From NCBI GenBank assembly GCA_001949185.1, contig BDGG01000006.1, positions 1,671,657 to 1,735,656 of the forward strand: a stretch of DNA of 64,000 nucleotides, given 5' to 3'. Below, one piece after another: positions 47,038 through 60,861 of the stretch. Source of the DNA: Ramazzottius varieornatus (Eukaryota > Tardigrada > Eutardigrada > Parachela > Ramazzottiidae). The first letter of the stretch is position 1, and every line of letters starts with the position of its first letter. Under the pieces are notes generated by a model, which saw nothing but the letters and a program-made list of their open reading frames with translations, searched no databases and was not told where the DNA came from. The position numbers and the translations under genes are program-made.

Positions 47038-50000
47038 AGGAGATCCTGCCGAATGTGGCGACACCTAACGACAGCTACAATGTCGAATATAGGGCACTGG
47101 GAAAGCACTGAAGAAATGGTCTCTGCGGTACTTGAGACCGAAAAACGTCAACGCAGCCAAGGTCATTTTACAGCCAAACATCACTGCGGCCTCCAGTTAC
47201 CGACCACGCATCTGTTTTGGCTATTTGATTAATTCGAGATGTCGCTTAAACACAATCCTCATTCATCTGCCCACGCTCAACGATCATTCGTATCGACGGT
47301 TAAAAACATATCCTCTCCATAACCACTGTCAAGCGCCCACATGTCAAATCAAAATAATATATTCAAGGTCAAAGGACGCGTTGCATGTTATTTATTACCC
47401 GTCGCCTAAAATTAGCTCCATCGGGGCAATGAAGTAATTGTAATGCGATGGAGAATGTGATGCCTCCAAAGCACGGATGAATTGTGCGACTAATTATCCA
47501 TTTAGCCTAAAAAAAACATGATCATTTTTCTTCATACAGTTTGGCAGTTTTGCTGATGGTCCATAAAAAGGACCATTTGTGAGTGACGCTACTCCAACGC
47601 ATATTTCAAAGGCGGCATTCGTGAAGTATTCACTGTCGATTTCCGGTAATGTGTTTTACTGCTGGAAAGAGGCGTGATGATCCATCAAACGTAACTACCA
47701 ACAGAAAATGGAAATTCCCGTTGGTTTTTATTTATCCGCTTGACAACATGCTTACAGCCCGCAATGTTCGATATCGATTAGACAAAGAAAGCGTGGCGCT
47801 CGGTGGAAAAAACCTAACCAATGACTTCCGCTGGTGTCTCTTCCTCTGCTTGGTAAAATGCTCAAGTAGAAAAAAGTTGAACAGTGGCTGTCAACGGCAA
47901 TTATACAATGGAAGAGTCGAGTTGAGGAGGCTCGGATTTGGTTTCCAGTAGCCACAGCGGAGTCGACATGTCATTGAGATCGTTGAACTTGTACAGCCTT
48001 TCTTCGAGTTCGACTTTGCATATCCGAGTGCTTAGCGAGCAGCTCGCCGCGTAGACTACCGAGTGAGAGTACTCAGTCGTAAACACGGATAGAAAAAGAA
48101 AGAGGAAAGAGCGCGTCGCGCATCGGAAGGAAGAAGGAAGGCGGATACCCCAATCCACTTGTTAATTGCACAATGCGCGACTTACTATTCAGTACTAGCC
48201 TACAAACGCCAAGGGGAAGAAAAACAGAGTCTGGACCTTAATAGTGCGCTGCCAGCTTCGAACAACTGTAGCCATGTCAAGGCGGAGTAAGTCGGATGCA
48301 TGCCTAGAGAACCCATACACATCGGCGCATTTCCATCCTTCTTGTTGTACAACTCTCTTCTGACAGATTCTTCATTTATGTGGGCATTTCGAGGGCAATG
48401 TTATATCATAAGATGCAACGCCCGGAGGGAAGTCAGATTCACACAAGCGTGAACATCTCGAGAAGATTGACGAGCCGGCGATCGAGAACGTTTCCTTATC
48501 GCGTGCTTTTCTCTTTCATTCCTCGCTGATTTATTAATTTGGATGAAACCGTTTGTTGCGGTATGGAACATACGGTGCGTCAAGTGGATATTGGGTATAT
48601 CGTCGCCCTTCAATATTACTGTGTTAACGTAAAGATCATTAACGTAAAGTACTAGGTCCTTCATTTCGACTTGTCAGCACGAGATAGCATAACCGACATA
48701 CTGGGCGCTAACGGGCTCGGTTCTCTGCTGCTGTTGCTTCTGGCCTACTGTGCGCCATCCATCAGTGTCTCCTCGATCATTCTGTATGAATCCTCCCTTC
48801 CGGTGGAAATGAGCTTGCCGGATAATACTGTAAAGAGCGCCACGCACCATATGAGGCTGAAGTTGCGCGGTTGTGCTTCACTGTGGAACGACCACATTTT
48901 GAGCCGGCAGACCACATGGAGAATCCATCGTACAGTACTTTGAAGCGTTTTATGGATTTCGCCTGTTGATCGATGTGGCTCTAGAATATACTTTTGTGGA
49001 AAGATATAGCTGGAACCTCTCGTCATGATGGGAAAATTTCCGATACCAAATGACCTTGGAGTATTCCAATTTTACCTTAGGGACGTCAGTCACTTCCGCC
49101 TGTGAGGACTGCCTGCCAAGAGGTGCCTGGAATTTGTCACCCATCCTTCTCGGCCGTTGTTGTCGGCTTTTCGTGGAATTTCACCACACTTCATCGTCGT
49201 TTTGCTTCCTTATAACCCACCTGGTAAGAACGCTAACATCTTTCAAAATTGCTCTTAGGTCGGGGTGACTACTCTGACCAAGTTTCAACCCCAAAATACC
49301 TGGTTGATCCCCCCAGCAGTGCAGATGCTTGTCTAAAAGATTTGGCCTCTGGTCGGTGAAAAAACCAATTGGCACGCTGGGGATGTGGGACCGCAGAAAG
49401 TATTACAGCGCAGGAACACGCAGGTCCGTTTTCTTTGCAAATCGATGCCGGAAGTTCCGTGAGGTAACATAGAGTTCAGGCCTGATACACAAATCGTCTG
49501 AAGCAAGGGAGCCCCCTCACGATAATGAGGGCATACAAGTCGCTGATACTCTTACAATGTTTCTCGTATAACAATAACAATCTTAATGAGGAATGACAAT
49601 GTTAACAAGACCTATTGATGTGGTGTCGAGGCCTGAGCCAGTTGTCCAGATTTGTGGACTCGGATTCATTGCCTTAGCTCCCACCTAATTATCATCTTGT
49701 ACCGGCCCATTAATATCATCCCTTTGTCGATCATTGTGTTGGCGTCTGGAGACTCCTATCAGCCTTTTGCATTAATATATCTTTTGGCACGAAAGCTCGA
49801 TCCGTGTCTGCTTTAAATTTACTGCCAGTCAAATTGACAGTAGGTTATCTCATTTCTCTACATTCGATAACTCTATTGATCCAGCAGAGCTTCATCTCTC
49901 CTTCCAACTGCACTCTGGAGACCGTGACATACCGAAAGAGTTCCTCACAGTCAAGAAGGTTCTTGCAAGTGGCGCAGGCTTACGGCCAGTAACACCGACA

Positions 50001-53000
50001 GCGTGCGCCACTTGAAAAGGAAATAAACTTGATAAGGATTGCTTTTTCAAGTGGCGCATGTCTCCAGCCAAACACTTCAGGAATGTGCGCCACTCGAGAG
50101 AACGACCCCGGCAAGACCAGTTTTTACGGGAGGGACTTTTCAAGATCGACAGACCGCCTTTCACGTGACGGTTATTCCATAAACCCATTTGACTGAAATG
50201 CACTATATGCCGTTTTATTGATGGCCCTAAACGACGATAGCACAGTTTGCACATGTTCCTCAAGGAGAGAGTTCTTTTGCATATGTATGTTTACAATGGA
50301 CATTCATACGCATATGATACCATAAAATCCGCCAATCGACACGACAAACACATGCGAGCGCTTAAAATCTGTCAAGGGCACGGCAGAAGTGGCCGAACAG
50401 GCAACGTTGAAATATATAACAGAGATCCGCTAATCTCGTAGAAATCCCTTGTATGGAGGGACCCATGTGCTATCCATCAGAAGGGAACGTTGTGTAAACA
50501 GACGATACTCCATCTTTGCTTCTGTGTTATTGCACAGTGACTGACAAGCTCGCTCCTCTAGCTCGATCAGTCTTTTGGCCCTAAAAACTCCTCCATCATG
50601 TCATGGCCAGTTTGTTTACATAAGCACGACCTTGCCCCAAGTCCTCAGCTTTTCACCTCGTGATGCTCTTTACGGCACCGTTTACATTATGCTGAGCACT
50701 TTTGTGTTGACCTTCGGTCTAATGTATCATCAACAGATCCGCGTGACTTTCAAGTGACCCTTTCTGCATCTGGTAGAAGGCGCAAAAGCACTGGGGTTCT
50801 GCCATCGCAGGTTCACCGCCCTGGCGTCGCCGCCGGATGTAATATAATTGGCAACACGTGCTAGACGCTCACCATTTGCTAAATGTCTTGATGTCCGCTT
50901 TCTCTCCAGCAGGAAAAGAAAAACCTCATGAAAGCTTTCCTCCGCGACACGCTGTCGGGTTCTCACATAGGGACCGCTTTTCTCTTTTTAAGCATCCCTG
51001 GTGTCATTGTGTAATGATTTCCGCTCTTGTGTTCGGTTTACTGTTCACCGCCCACAGTAAAATTACGGCACGTGTACGTTTACGGAACGTTCAGCAAACT
51101 CCAAAAGTTCGGGGGAGAAAATTGTTATTTCTTCCCTTGTTATTTCTTCCGAAAATTCAGGATGGAATCTTGAGGTTTCACGGTCGCTGAATTCCATGGT
51201 CCTCATTGCTGTGATCGTCCGCTTGTTGTGTGGAATGACAATGCAGTAAAAAAGTAAATGACTTTATGAAATTACAGCAAGTGTCAAACCATAGCATGTG
51301 TCTCGGGCTTTATGGAGTTGATGCGTTGACCTTACGCAACTATCACTTAGCCTTTCGATACTGTGAATTCGAATGGAACTAAGCTCTTGGAAAAAGAAAC
51401 ACATGGAACAATTGGATTAGCATTTCAGACGTGGAGTGGGCCTACAGTAACATCGCATTTCTATTCAGTTGCAAACAATGACACTGAGAGAGGTTTCTAC
51501 CGGAAAAGACAGAGTAATTCGTATCACTGACGCGTGACCTCTTCTTTACTTCTTTAGAATCTTCACGTAATAATCGCAGTTTCTTCTCCGTGATTTCCCT
51601 TCCCATTTGGCACGTGCATGTTATTCCAGTGGGAACTCTGGCCATGCTTTGATCTCATCAGTCATCAAAGCCTTCCACTGATTTCCAACGACGCTCGAGT
51701 CGTTATGCAACTTATCTTGTCGACTAGTATATGCTCAAATCTAGACATCCTCTGCAGGCGTCGATTTGCTTGTTGAAATCTCAGTAACTTCAAGACCGAA
51801 GTCGTTTCATCTTCGCCTCCTGAAAGCTTGGACTGGCGGTTTCCTCCACAGTTCCGTGTGACAGGCATTGGAATCTGCGATCGAGGAACTGCTCGATTGA
51901 CTAGGGAAACATCACAAGAACTGCAACGGCGCTAATTTGTCTCCGGCTTTCACAGCACCAACAACGTCTCACTTGGTCTTATGGGATATGCTTGCATATA
52001 CTGTAATTGGGTGATGTAATGTAAAGAGTGTCTAGACTTAGCCGCCCATCGACTTCTCGATGCTTCCTTGATCCTCGTTAAAATCGCATCACCATAAATG
52101 TCATGCTCGTTCTGGCTGTCGCCAGTCTGTTTGTTTCTTTGCGTACAAGTGCAGCGCGCTTGGAAGGTCGCTGCTTCCCTCGTCTCAAGATCTCCATGTG
52201 CTGGGGACCTTGACGTGTTTATAGCAACGAAAGGAAATTACATCAAGCACATAAATCTAGCCGACCGTGAAATGGAAAACGACGCTTGTCATCGATAAGA
52301 AATAATGAATTGTCTTTATGGGAATTCCGCTCTACTTTTACAACATTCCGAGCGGAGTGACCTCACTATTCTTGCTATGTTGTGCGCGGAACGTACGCTG
52401 TGGTCGTCGGTTCAGCCGGGAAAACCAAGCAGAAGGCTCATTAAGAAGAGGTAAAAGTCGTACCAAGGTTTCCGCAGGTTAAGTCGCTCACAATGGCAAT
52501 GGTCTATCCAACCACTGGGCACAGTTTCTACGAGTTCCGATGCATGATAAATTACCGCATTGTAATGAGAAGCTACTTCAGCCTGCACCACATATTGAGG
52601 TGTCATCTGGCTGTAATGGTTCGATATGTTTGCCCAATCCTATTCCGAACCCATCAAGCGGTATTCTGTTTCGATTAACTATAATACCGTTATTCAGTCA
52701 TTGGTCGCGTCTAATCGGACCAGTAGGATGGTTGATGTTGCTCCGGTAAGAGTAGTCCGACCTTATCGCAAGCTTGAAGTTTGCATTAAAAGTTTGCATC
52801 AAAAGTTTGCAATGGTACGATTGACCAGCTGCTGGCGAGTCGCCTTAACGATTATTGGTAAGACTTTCGACCCATCAGTGTCAAGTTCGCTCGAAGCAAC
52901 CCTCCCTTTGGATCTATCATGCTGAAGCAGGAATCTTTAAATTCCTTTCGCATCCACGTTTGGAAAATAAAACGTTAAAGTGAAGACCGGTCTTCAATGC

Positions 53001-56000
53001 ATGCATGGATCATGGTGGCGCCACCTTCCGGCATAGGTACAGAATTTCTGCACTGTTTAAGCCTGGAAATAATTGGGAGGGAGATCAGCAAAGGTTAGCA
53101 CGGCTTATGGATGCGTCCATTGATGAGCCAGGAAGTAACCTCGTCTGCATGGTCAGATTTCGCCACTAAGTAATCGACAAGCCAAAATAGCACTTGAAGT
53201 CTCGGTTCAACGCCAAGTTCAGAACTTCAGGCTAGCTTTCGTTGTCACTGAGCTGGTTGATTCGGCTCCTGTTGATAGTTGCACCTCCACGTTCACAGTG
53301 GACCGCCAGCATGATAAAAGATCCGACTGTCACTATCAACGGCTCTACCACTGGCTGGCAACAAGTATTATCGGTAGGTGCGTTTGGATGACGGAGAAGC
53401 CTGGATAAATATTTTGCGCAGTATGTATTATAAGCCAGAAATTTCCGAATCTGTTTTCCGATTAACTGCTCAGCAAACGGTGCGCCATACTGTAACACAG
53501 TACATCACCATCCTGGTGAAAACATCCGTCATCACCGGAACCGCCCCAGCAATATCGCTTATCGTCTCAGGTTACTGGATGTCAATCTAGCGGATAAACT
53601 GCCGTTGATACAGTACGTGTCCCCGTCGTTTGGTAAACGTATGGCCGAATATTCAGCCTGGGTTTGGTCGATAATATCTCAGGGACAAACATGTTTTTCA
53701 AATGATCGAGTTGATGATTTGAAAGGTGGAGATATAGGCCGGGCACTGGTCCGTCTATCAGGACGGTAAATATGTACGGTTGCCTCGACAGATGGCAGTC
53801 GATAGCTCGGATATCGATGCGAAGCCGTGAGGTGCCTTTCCATCGTCATAGTCGGACGAAGTACCCACAGCTAAACATCTTTATTTACAGAAGCCATGGC
53901 CGGAGGAAATGGAAAGAGCCGATCCCTTGAATTGGTTATCTGATCCGCGCAAGCAGCAGATATGGTCTTTCCAAGCGATCGACCGTAAAGCCGGAAAGAA
54001 GAGTTACAGTCTGTATCAGATTATTATTAATATCTATATTTCCTTCTTCCTTCCTTCGCACTTTGTCAACCTCCCAGACAATGCCGTAGTGTGAAAACTA
54101 GTCCAAATCTCAAGCTTGATATAACTCGACATCAAACAGCGACAGCCCAATAATGCTCCAGTTTCTTTTCTTCTACACTAAAGCCTAAACTTACCTCCTG
54201 GTTGTTTATCCGCCATCTCCAACGGTACCTTTGTTGATTTGACAGCCTAGTGTCAGTTTGTCAAGTCTTACCAGTCTTACAGCTCGAAGAGTGTAAGTGC
54301 CTCATGATCAGTTCAAACATTATTCGATTTCGTCGAAGTTTTAACTCAGAGCTGAAATTTTTGGTGAAATTTGACTTGTTCCAAATGAGAAATTAGATAT
54401 TTGAAACGATAGCCTTCAAGAAGTCACGCGGATTCTAGGTACCGATTTCTTGTGAATCAGTGGGTTAATATCAGAGGAACGTTGGCCCGTTTACTGATGA
54501 GCTGGTTGATTGTATGCGTGCGACTTTCTGGAGATATCCCGCCATGTCACGCTGGCATCTCTGGGAAAAGCTAATTTGATCACAGGAGCGAAAGATAAAC
54601 TTGAGTGAAAACATTTTGGCCCATAACACTTCCGCCAAATTTGACGGTAGGCATGTGCGTGATCCGCCTTGATTGCCTGCCTACGTTTAGTCAACAATTT
54701 GGCCCATTGAGTATAGTTAGACGAATCAATCTGGGCCTTTGTGAGGCTGTCAGGAGTTGAATAAGCAGTGGCTGTAGACGGTAAGTCGGTAATACCCGTG
54801 CTTCCTTCCTTCCGTTCTTCCTTTGGCTCCATCTCCCCGGGGTGCCTAACATAATCAGCGCGTGAAGAGCCATCTAGGCTGCTGCCCACTGTGGGACTCG
54901 TGCTCGAGAGCTCCTTGGGGAGCCGTCACTGATTGAATCAAGCACTTCCTGAAGTGTATTCTACCTTTCTGCCCTTTCTGGCAAATTTGCCCTTTTCAAT
55001 CTGTGCCTTGAAAACCCCGATTGTTGTGCAGTTTATTTCCTCTGCAGCAGAAAATTGAATTCAGAATTCATTCCCCCATGTCTGTTGCGAAAACATAGTG
55101 CCATTGTCCAAGAAAGATAACTGCAGTTTGAAGATTAGCATAGTCAATTAATCATGACCACAGATTTATGAAATTATGGGCATCAGAGTAGAGAGATTTT
55201 CAAACACTCTAACAGTATATTAGACCTGAGAAGTTTTCAAGAACGAAGTGTCAGAATCGATCTGGGCAATCAGCTTTTTGAACAAAGCACGACGCAGAAG
55301 CGTGTCGACTTCGTGGACAAGCTTTGATCAGTTTGTCGAGACCTGTTCACAGTAACAGTCCATGCCCTTTTTTCCCTGATCAGATTAAGTGTCTCCAACG
55401 CTTGTGTTTATTCGAGGTAAAACAATAGTCCTCAACTTCAAACCACCGGGATAAACCCTTTATTCCGCGTAATGTTTAACCATGCTTCCTCGGCCGTAGT
55501 CCTGGCTCAAAGTGTCGATAGGCCATGGTCGAAGTACCCACAGCGGCTGGCCATGCTTGACATTCTCGGTTGGCCGTGTCTGTGCGACCCGTGGCAACTG
55601 TCCAAATATTGAACCAAGCGCGAAGCTGCTTTTCTGCATCCCCGTTCCCTCCACGTACTACTCATGTGCTTCTCACTCCTTGTGCATTTTACAGGCTCAA
55701 CCATATCTTCCCTTCGTTGCCTGCAGCTAGTCCTGCGCTTCAGTCACACCGAGCCTAACCTTGTTTCTTCAGAAAGGGGACAGGAAACAGAAATATTAAG
55801 GTGGAGGGATGTGGAAACAACAACAGCCGGAACCGACTGTGTTGGCGAAATCTTATACATACCCCGCTTCCTTCCTTCCGTGTGCATAACCGCCGGGAGG
55901 AAGTCGATCTGTGGCATCTTCCATATTGCGTAAAAGGAAGAATCTCCCATGTGACTATCCAGTGATTGCAGCTACAGCGTCCGACGGAAAACAAAACAGC

Positions 56001-56324
56001 GCCCTTCGTCAATTACTAATCATTATCCCATCTTAGATTTTACCTCATCTTCCCCATCCAGAAATACTTACGCTTCAACGAGGACTTCATTCGTGATTGA
56101 GTGAGCTTCACGTCGGATCATTACAATATACGCGGCATAAAAGGTGACTTCCTGGGAAGATTGCCTTGATTTACTAAACGTCACGTCAAACCGGCGCGTT
56201 TTTTTATCAGAGACGGTGGGAAGCCTGTCAGACGGACCCTCTTCACAAATCCGCTACTTCTGTCGTCGCAGATTTTTTCCGCTTGGAGGATCGAGAGTAA
56301 TTGGAGAGGATTCAGCTCTTTGGC
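47038..56324. other. Gene-poor stretch of about 9.3 kb
   Basis: No gene is supported. The longest frame (minus strand, 54889-54491, 132 codons, including NYTQWAKLLTKRRQAIK) has no recognised domain. Two hairpin repeats lie at 49967-50095. The rest shows no RNA gene, transposase or clear inverted repeat to the eye. Confidence 0.35.
49967..50095 (+). repeat. Two intergenic hairpin repeats, 35 bp apart
   Basis: Copies are 49967-50013 (centre CGGCCAGTAACACCGACAGC, near consensus) and 50049-50095 (centre CTCCAGCCAAACACTTCAGG). Both are 47 bp with intact arms. No gene was recognised around them. Confidence 0.85.
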
Positions 56325-59300
56325 ATGGCTGAATGTACTGGAGGCTTTTGTAATCCGGCACTTGATGAGGCCAATGTGGCTCTTCACCTGCCGTCGACTT
56401 TTTATTATTCCTCCGCGTCTCTTGCCGATCTCCCAGAAAACTATCCCGATTCAGTGCTTTGCGCCAACTTTACACCGAACATCACTGCTCCGCCTGCTGT
56501 TGAAATGGGGCACAACAGTCTGCTTTTGGCCGTGAATATCTATTATGGATTGATTTATATTGTGGGCATGTGCGGTAATTCCCTTGTGGTAAGTCTGAGT
56601 AAAATAGACTCTCAACAGCTTCGCCAGCAACGCTGTAATTCCGCCCCAGATAAACCTCTGCATTAGTTGTGTTTCATTCGTCTCTGTTATTTTTCTATAA
56701 ATAAAAAAAGCAGCAGGTTTTCCACAGAGAAATTCTGTTGATTCTGACGGTAGATTTTTGTTTTGCACAGTGGCTGAATTCTAGCATGCTGTGAGCAAAA
56801 TTGCCGTTTTACTACAAACTGTTCTTCGAGTCGTCGTCACAGGTATTTCTGTAAGGGGTTTTTCCATTTCTAGCTGTACGTTGTGTGCCGCTATTCGAAG
56901 ATGCACACCGTTACCAACTTTTTCATTCTGTCCCTCGCGCTGGCTGATATCTGTTTCCTCATCAACGTGCCATTTCTGATGGTTACGGCCTTCAAGAACA
57001 AATGGATATTTGGCGATTTCTACTGCAAAATGTAAGTCCGTCTTTTGCACCGATTTCCAGTTTGTCTCCTTGGGCAAAGACCTCGTGTGCCAACTGCGCC
57101 ACTAAGGGTGATGATGGAGACGACAGAAAAGCAGCAGGCGATAATGAGAAGTTAGCCATGTATATTTTTGCAGCTTTTTGACAATGACAACTGTCAACCA
57201 GTTTGCCTCCAGTTTTTTCCTCCTAGTGATGAGCGCTGATCGATATTGTAAGTGTATTCTCTGCTCTAAAAGACACTTTATTTCGATCGTCCATTTTCCG
57301 CTGGTTTCTTACCACGTTTTTTTCTTTCTTACCCTCCACAGTTGCCGTCTGGTAAGTACCACTCTGGTTTGTCTAATGAAGACTGTGGGTCATCATTCCA
57401 GTGCGTCCTTGTAGGTTCTCATGAGATAAATTTGACCCTCTTTTGTATTCTCAACAGTCACCCCATCAAAAGCAATAAATATCGCACTGCTAAGGCCGCC
57501 ATCGTTGTTTGTTCCGCTATCTGGGTGACCTCCGTCATATTGAGTAAGAGCCATCTTAAGTTACATTGTGATCAAATATCGGTTCTTTCATTGGATTCAC
57601 TCAATATGATATCTGGTCTAACGTCATGAGTCACGATGTTAATTAATTCCAGTGATCCCCGTCTTCATCTACGCTGGATTGAGCCCCTACCCTCAGATAC
57701 CCGATGTCTGTGCTATACACTGGCCGGGAGGAGAATACGTTGATGGAATGCAAGCCTTCACGTTATACTGTCTCGTGCTGGGCTTCGCCTTTCCCTTGGT
57801 CCTCATCGTGGCTTTTTACTCCATGGTCGTCCGACGACTGGGGACACTCGGCCCCAAAACCGTCAATGGTCAAAGCGATGCCAGGAAAAAGTCACATCGA
57901 AAGGTCACTGTCATGGTTCTGGCTGTCGTCACCGCGTACCTCATTTGCTGGCTGCCTTATTGGTGAGCGACTCTCCGACATCTTACTGATGAGTCATATC
58001 AGCAACAAAAATACTTGGGAACGTTTGTCTCGTACTGTAAGGCTTCATGAAGGCTTCATGAGTGATGTCACGGTGCGCGTAGGGTTTACGGGTAGGATGA
58101 CGCATACAGCACATGCTCACTACGGCGTAATTCGCTAACTTCATGAAGCATGAATCTATTACACCCCGTTCAAGCCAGATGTGTACACCATTCTCTTCCA
58201 AGCCGTTTGAAAAATCAGGTTTGTGCATTCCAGCACAGCTAGCTCATTTTCGTGAAACGGTGGGCAGTTCTCGTGGCTAGATAACTAGGCCAAGCATAAA
58301 CCGATCAAATGTTTGGTTTTGCACAAAAGATTATTCGACCAAGGGTGGGTAGTCTTCCGAGCGAGTTCCAGCTGTTTTCGGCTATTTTCACTTTTGCAAA
58401 ATAGTGACTAGACGGACCCAAGCGACCTATGGCTCGTTGTGTAGACACTTGCATATCTCGTCGTTCTGTCCAGCACTCTGTTTTGATTACCTTAGTTTAA
58501 AAATTTGAAAAGTAAAGTCTGTTTTTGAGGTTCTGAAAAACATAGAGGAAACACGACCCCGTATTCGTCGTTTGCTCTGGGTGTCAGCGGTTCCCGAGCC
58601 AGGATTTTTTTGCGCACTTTCGCTGAAACTGGGATGCATTTAAATTGTGTATATTTTAAAGAGAATAGCTCAAGGTATCTGACCAAATTGACTAGAAGTC
58701 GATGCGGTCCTTGGAAGAGTCAACCGAGAATATTAAAGACGCTGTAGGTATTTGGCTTGAACGCCCTGTATGAATGGACTCACCCAGATCGTTTACCGAA
58801 GTGGCGCAGGCTCTCGACCAATAACAATGAATGGGTGCGCTACTGTGGGAAACGATCTTGCCAGAATTTTTTTCATGTGCTAACCTGGGCTGTTTGCAGG
58901 ATCGCTCAGGTTGTGCTGGTATACTCGAACGTCCTCATGCACAACGAACCAGTCAGCTCGTCGGCCTCATCCCGCAACATCTCCATAACCGAACACTGTC
59001 TGCGGTACCACAACACTTTGAACAACGTACCTCCGGACGATCCAGAATGGGATTATCGTCAGTCCGTCGTCGTCCACATCATGGCTTTCCTTCAAGGTCT
59101 GTGTTACACCAACAGTGCCGTCAACCCGCTGCTGTACGCCATGCTGAGCGAGAACTTCAAGAAGTCCTTCGCGGCTGTGTGCTGCGCACGACGTGGTGCC
59201 ATGGAGCATCTGGCCGTACCGGAACCCAGCGTCTATCAGCGGTCGCGGAACTTTGCGGGGTCCGTACGGAGAAAGATTATGGGCGACATCGACCATGACG

Positions 59301-59521
59301 ATGACGGATACGATGAAGACGACAACGCGGATACGATACTGACCGATGAGTCCGCCCGAAAGGGAAACTCAGGTGCCTCGACGAGCTTTTTGCAAGTTAG
59401 TTCAGTTACCAGGAATGGATCTGTCAGGTCGACCGTGTCTTCGCGGTCGCCCGCTGCTTCGAAACGGAATGGCTACAAACATGCGGCACTGCCTACTAAA
59501 GAACATGAAGATGCGCTTTAA
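56325..59521 (+). CDS. AstCR: Allatostatin-C/somatostatin-type GPCR, complete (7 exons, 507 aa)
   Basis: Exons are 56325-56588, 56874-57031, 57174-57247, 57342-57351 (10 nt), 57458-57543, 57653-57962 and 58900-59521. Phases join to 1524 nt. It is a rhodopsin-family receptor, expected to couple to Gi/o as somatostatin receptors do. The extracellular N-terminus has NFT and NIT sequons. TM1-TM7 carry the standard marks: SLALAD (TM2), SADRYFAVCHPI after TM3, CWLPYW (TM6) and NSAVNPLLYAML (TM7). LYCLVLGFAFPL in TM5 and LGTLGPK...KKSHRKVT in loop 3 are typical of arthropod allatostatin-C receptors. The third extracellular loop is unusually long (about 60 residues). The tail is long, with an acidic Asp-rich patch and many Ser. 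The DRY-end codons FAVC come from the 10-nt exon. Intron 6 holds a hairpin repeat. Confidence 0.9.
58799..58845 (+). repeat. 47-bp hairpin repeat in the GPCR intron 6
   Basis: AAGTGGCGCAGG...GGTGCGCTACTG, with outer flanks AGATCGTTTACCG and GGGAAACGATCT that pair with each other. This shows the palindrome extends beyond the 47-bp core. Confidence 0.85.
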
Positions 59522-60151
59522 ACAACTGCAAGAAGGATGGCTCCTACACTTGATATAACCTGCGTATTATAACAAACAAGACTACTTGTAGCATGAAATT
59601 CTAACTTATTTCATCTCTTTTCATGCAGAAGTTTTACCTGTGTTATTTACTCATTTTCTTCGGCAGTGCACTGTTTTATCAAGACTCAAACCGCGGATGG
59701 GAGGACGATAGAGTTTTCTACACGTGTAAGAATGCCTGCTGATAAACTGAAGTCTGTCCTGACGACACGGACTTACGGTCGAACAATTGTCAATTGTCAT
59801 CACCTCACAAGCGAGCGGTTTCAGAGCTCACCTCGAAATCTTCGACTTTTGCTCTTTTCTATGATAGATCAGACCTTCGCGTAACTTTTATTGGGGAGAA
59901 GACCGGCGGAATACCACTTTTCAAACTTGCAGAAATTTCGAAATGAACGGAATTTACTGCGACCATCACAACAGCCTACTTGAGGCTACCGGTACTTCCC
60001 CAGTCATGGGCGTACATCTCACCAGAGATGGGACTGCCGACAACAGAATTGATCTGATTCTACTTTGAGAGGTTTCTCCCTGTTCGGACGAGCATCCGGT
60101 CCATTATACTGATCATACAACATTTAGGATCAGTCTTGGTTTGCTACACGA

Positions 60152-60295
60152 ATTCTGGGTGCATTTTGGGTTCAGTAAAGGTTCATACATGAACCATACA
60201 TGAAACATACATGAACCCGTTATGTGATATCAATGTCCCATAGACGTATATGTCACATATATGAACCTTTACTGAACCCAAAATACACCCAGAAT
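60152..60295. mobile_element. 144-bp foldback element with 37-bp inverted ends
   Basis: The left end (60152-60188, starting ATTCTGGGTGCATTTTGGG) and the right end (60259-60295) are reverse complements at about 35 of 37 positions. They surround a short core with repeated ACATGAACC and ACATGAAAC motifs. No coding capacity and no obvious target-site duplication. Confidence 0.65.
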
Positions 60296-60617
60296 ACTCT
60301 GTAGCCCAGGACCGATCCCAAATGTTATCAGGCCGAGCGAAGCGAGGCCCTTTATGTCTGTCGGGACGATCGATCAATGGACGATCAGATTCTTCGAGCT
60401 TTCAGATATCGGAAACACAGTACTGAAAAAAGACACGCCACTTGATCGGGGCGATTAAAAATTTTACTGGGGAACCGTACTGTGAGTCACAAGTAAAAGT
60501 GCTCGCTCTACAATGGTTTGCCTCCTTTGCTCGGCCTTTCCAGTGGTCAGAACCACTAGCTAGTATGGTCAGTATAATATATCGGAGGCTCTTCCGAGCA
60601 GGGCAGAGTCCGACTAG

Positions 60618-60861
60618 AGACATACGAAAATTCTCAGAAAACTCTCGGTTTTCCTTGGGAGATGCTCCGAATAGAGCACTGGGCCGCAGGTCCAAAAGAA
60701 CGCTTTAACTGTGCTGCGCACATTACCACGTCGCTGTACGCTGCGCTGTGTTGCACAACTTTCATGCCCAGCGGCTGGGCAGCTGTGCTGCAGATCCACA
60801 TGGACCTGTTGCGACTGCGCTGCATGTTAATGTACTAAGACATACGAGAATTCTCAGAAAA
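60618..60861. repeat. 24-bp direct repeat pair enclosing 196 bp
   Basis: AGACATACGAAAATTCTCAG plus AAAA at 60618-60641 recurs at 60838-60861 with one A-to-G change. The enclosed segment contains repeated CTGTGCTGC-like motifs. Confidence 0.6.

Noticed and set aside
47038-47437. A continuation of the sugar transporter gene
   Set aside because: The transporter ends with the standard PETKGRSLEEVQ tail and a TGA at 47037. The following frame is unrelated.
48671-48943. A 90-codon hydrophobic-leader frame (LLLLLLAYCAPSISVSS)
   Set aside because: It looks signal-peptide-like, but no partner exon, domain or family match is visible. It is not reported as a gene.
57061-57110. A further hairpin-repeat copy (CAACTGCGCCACTAAGG)
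   Set aside because: Only a partial right arm is present and no left arm can be found at the expected distance.
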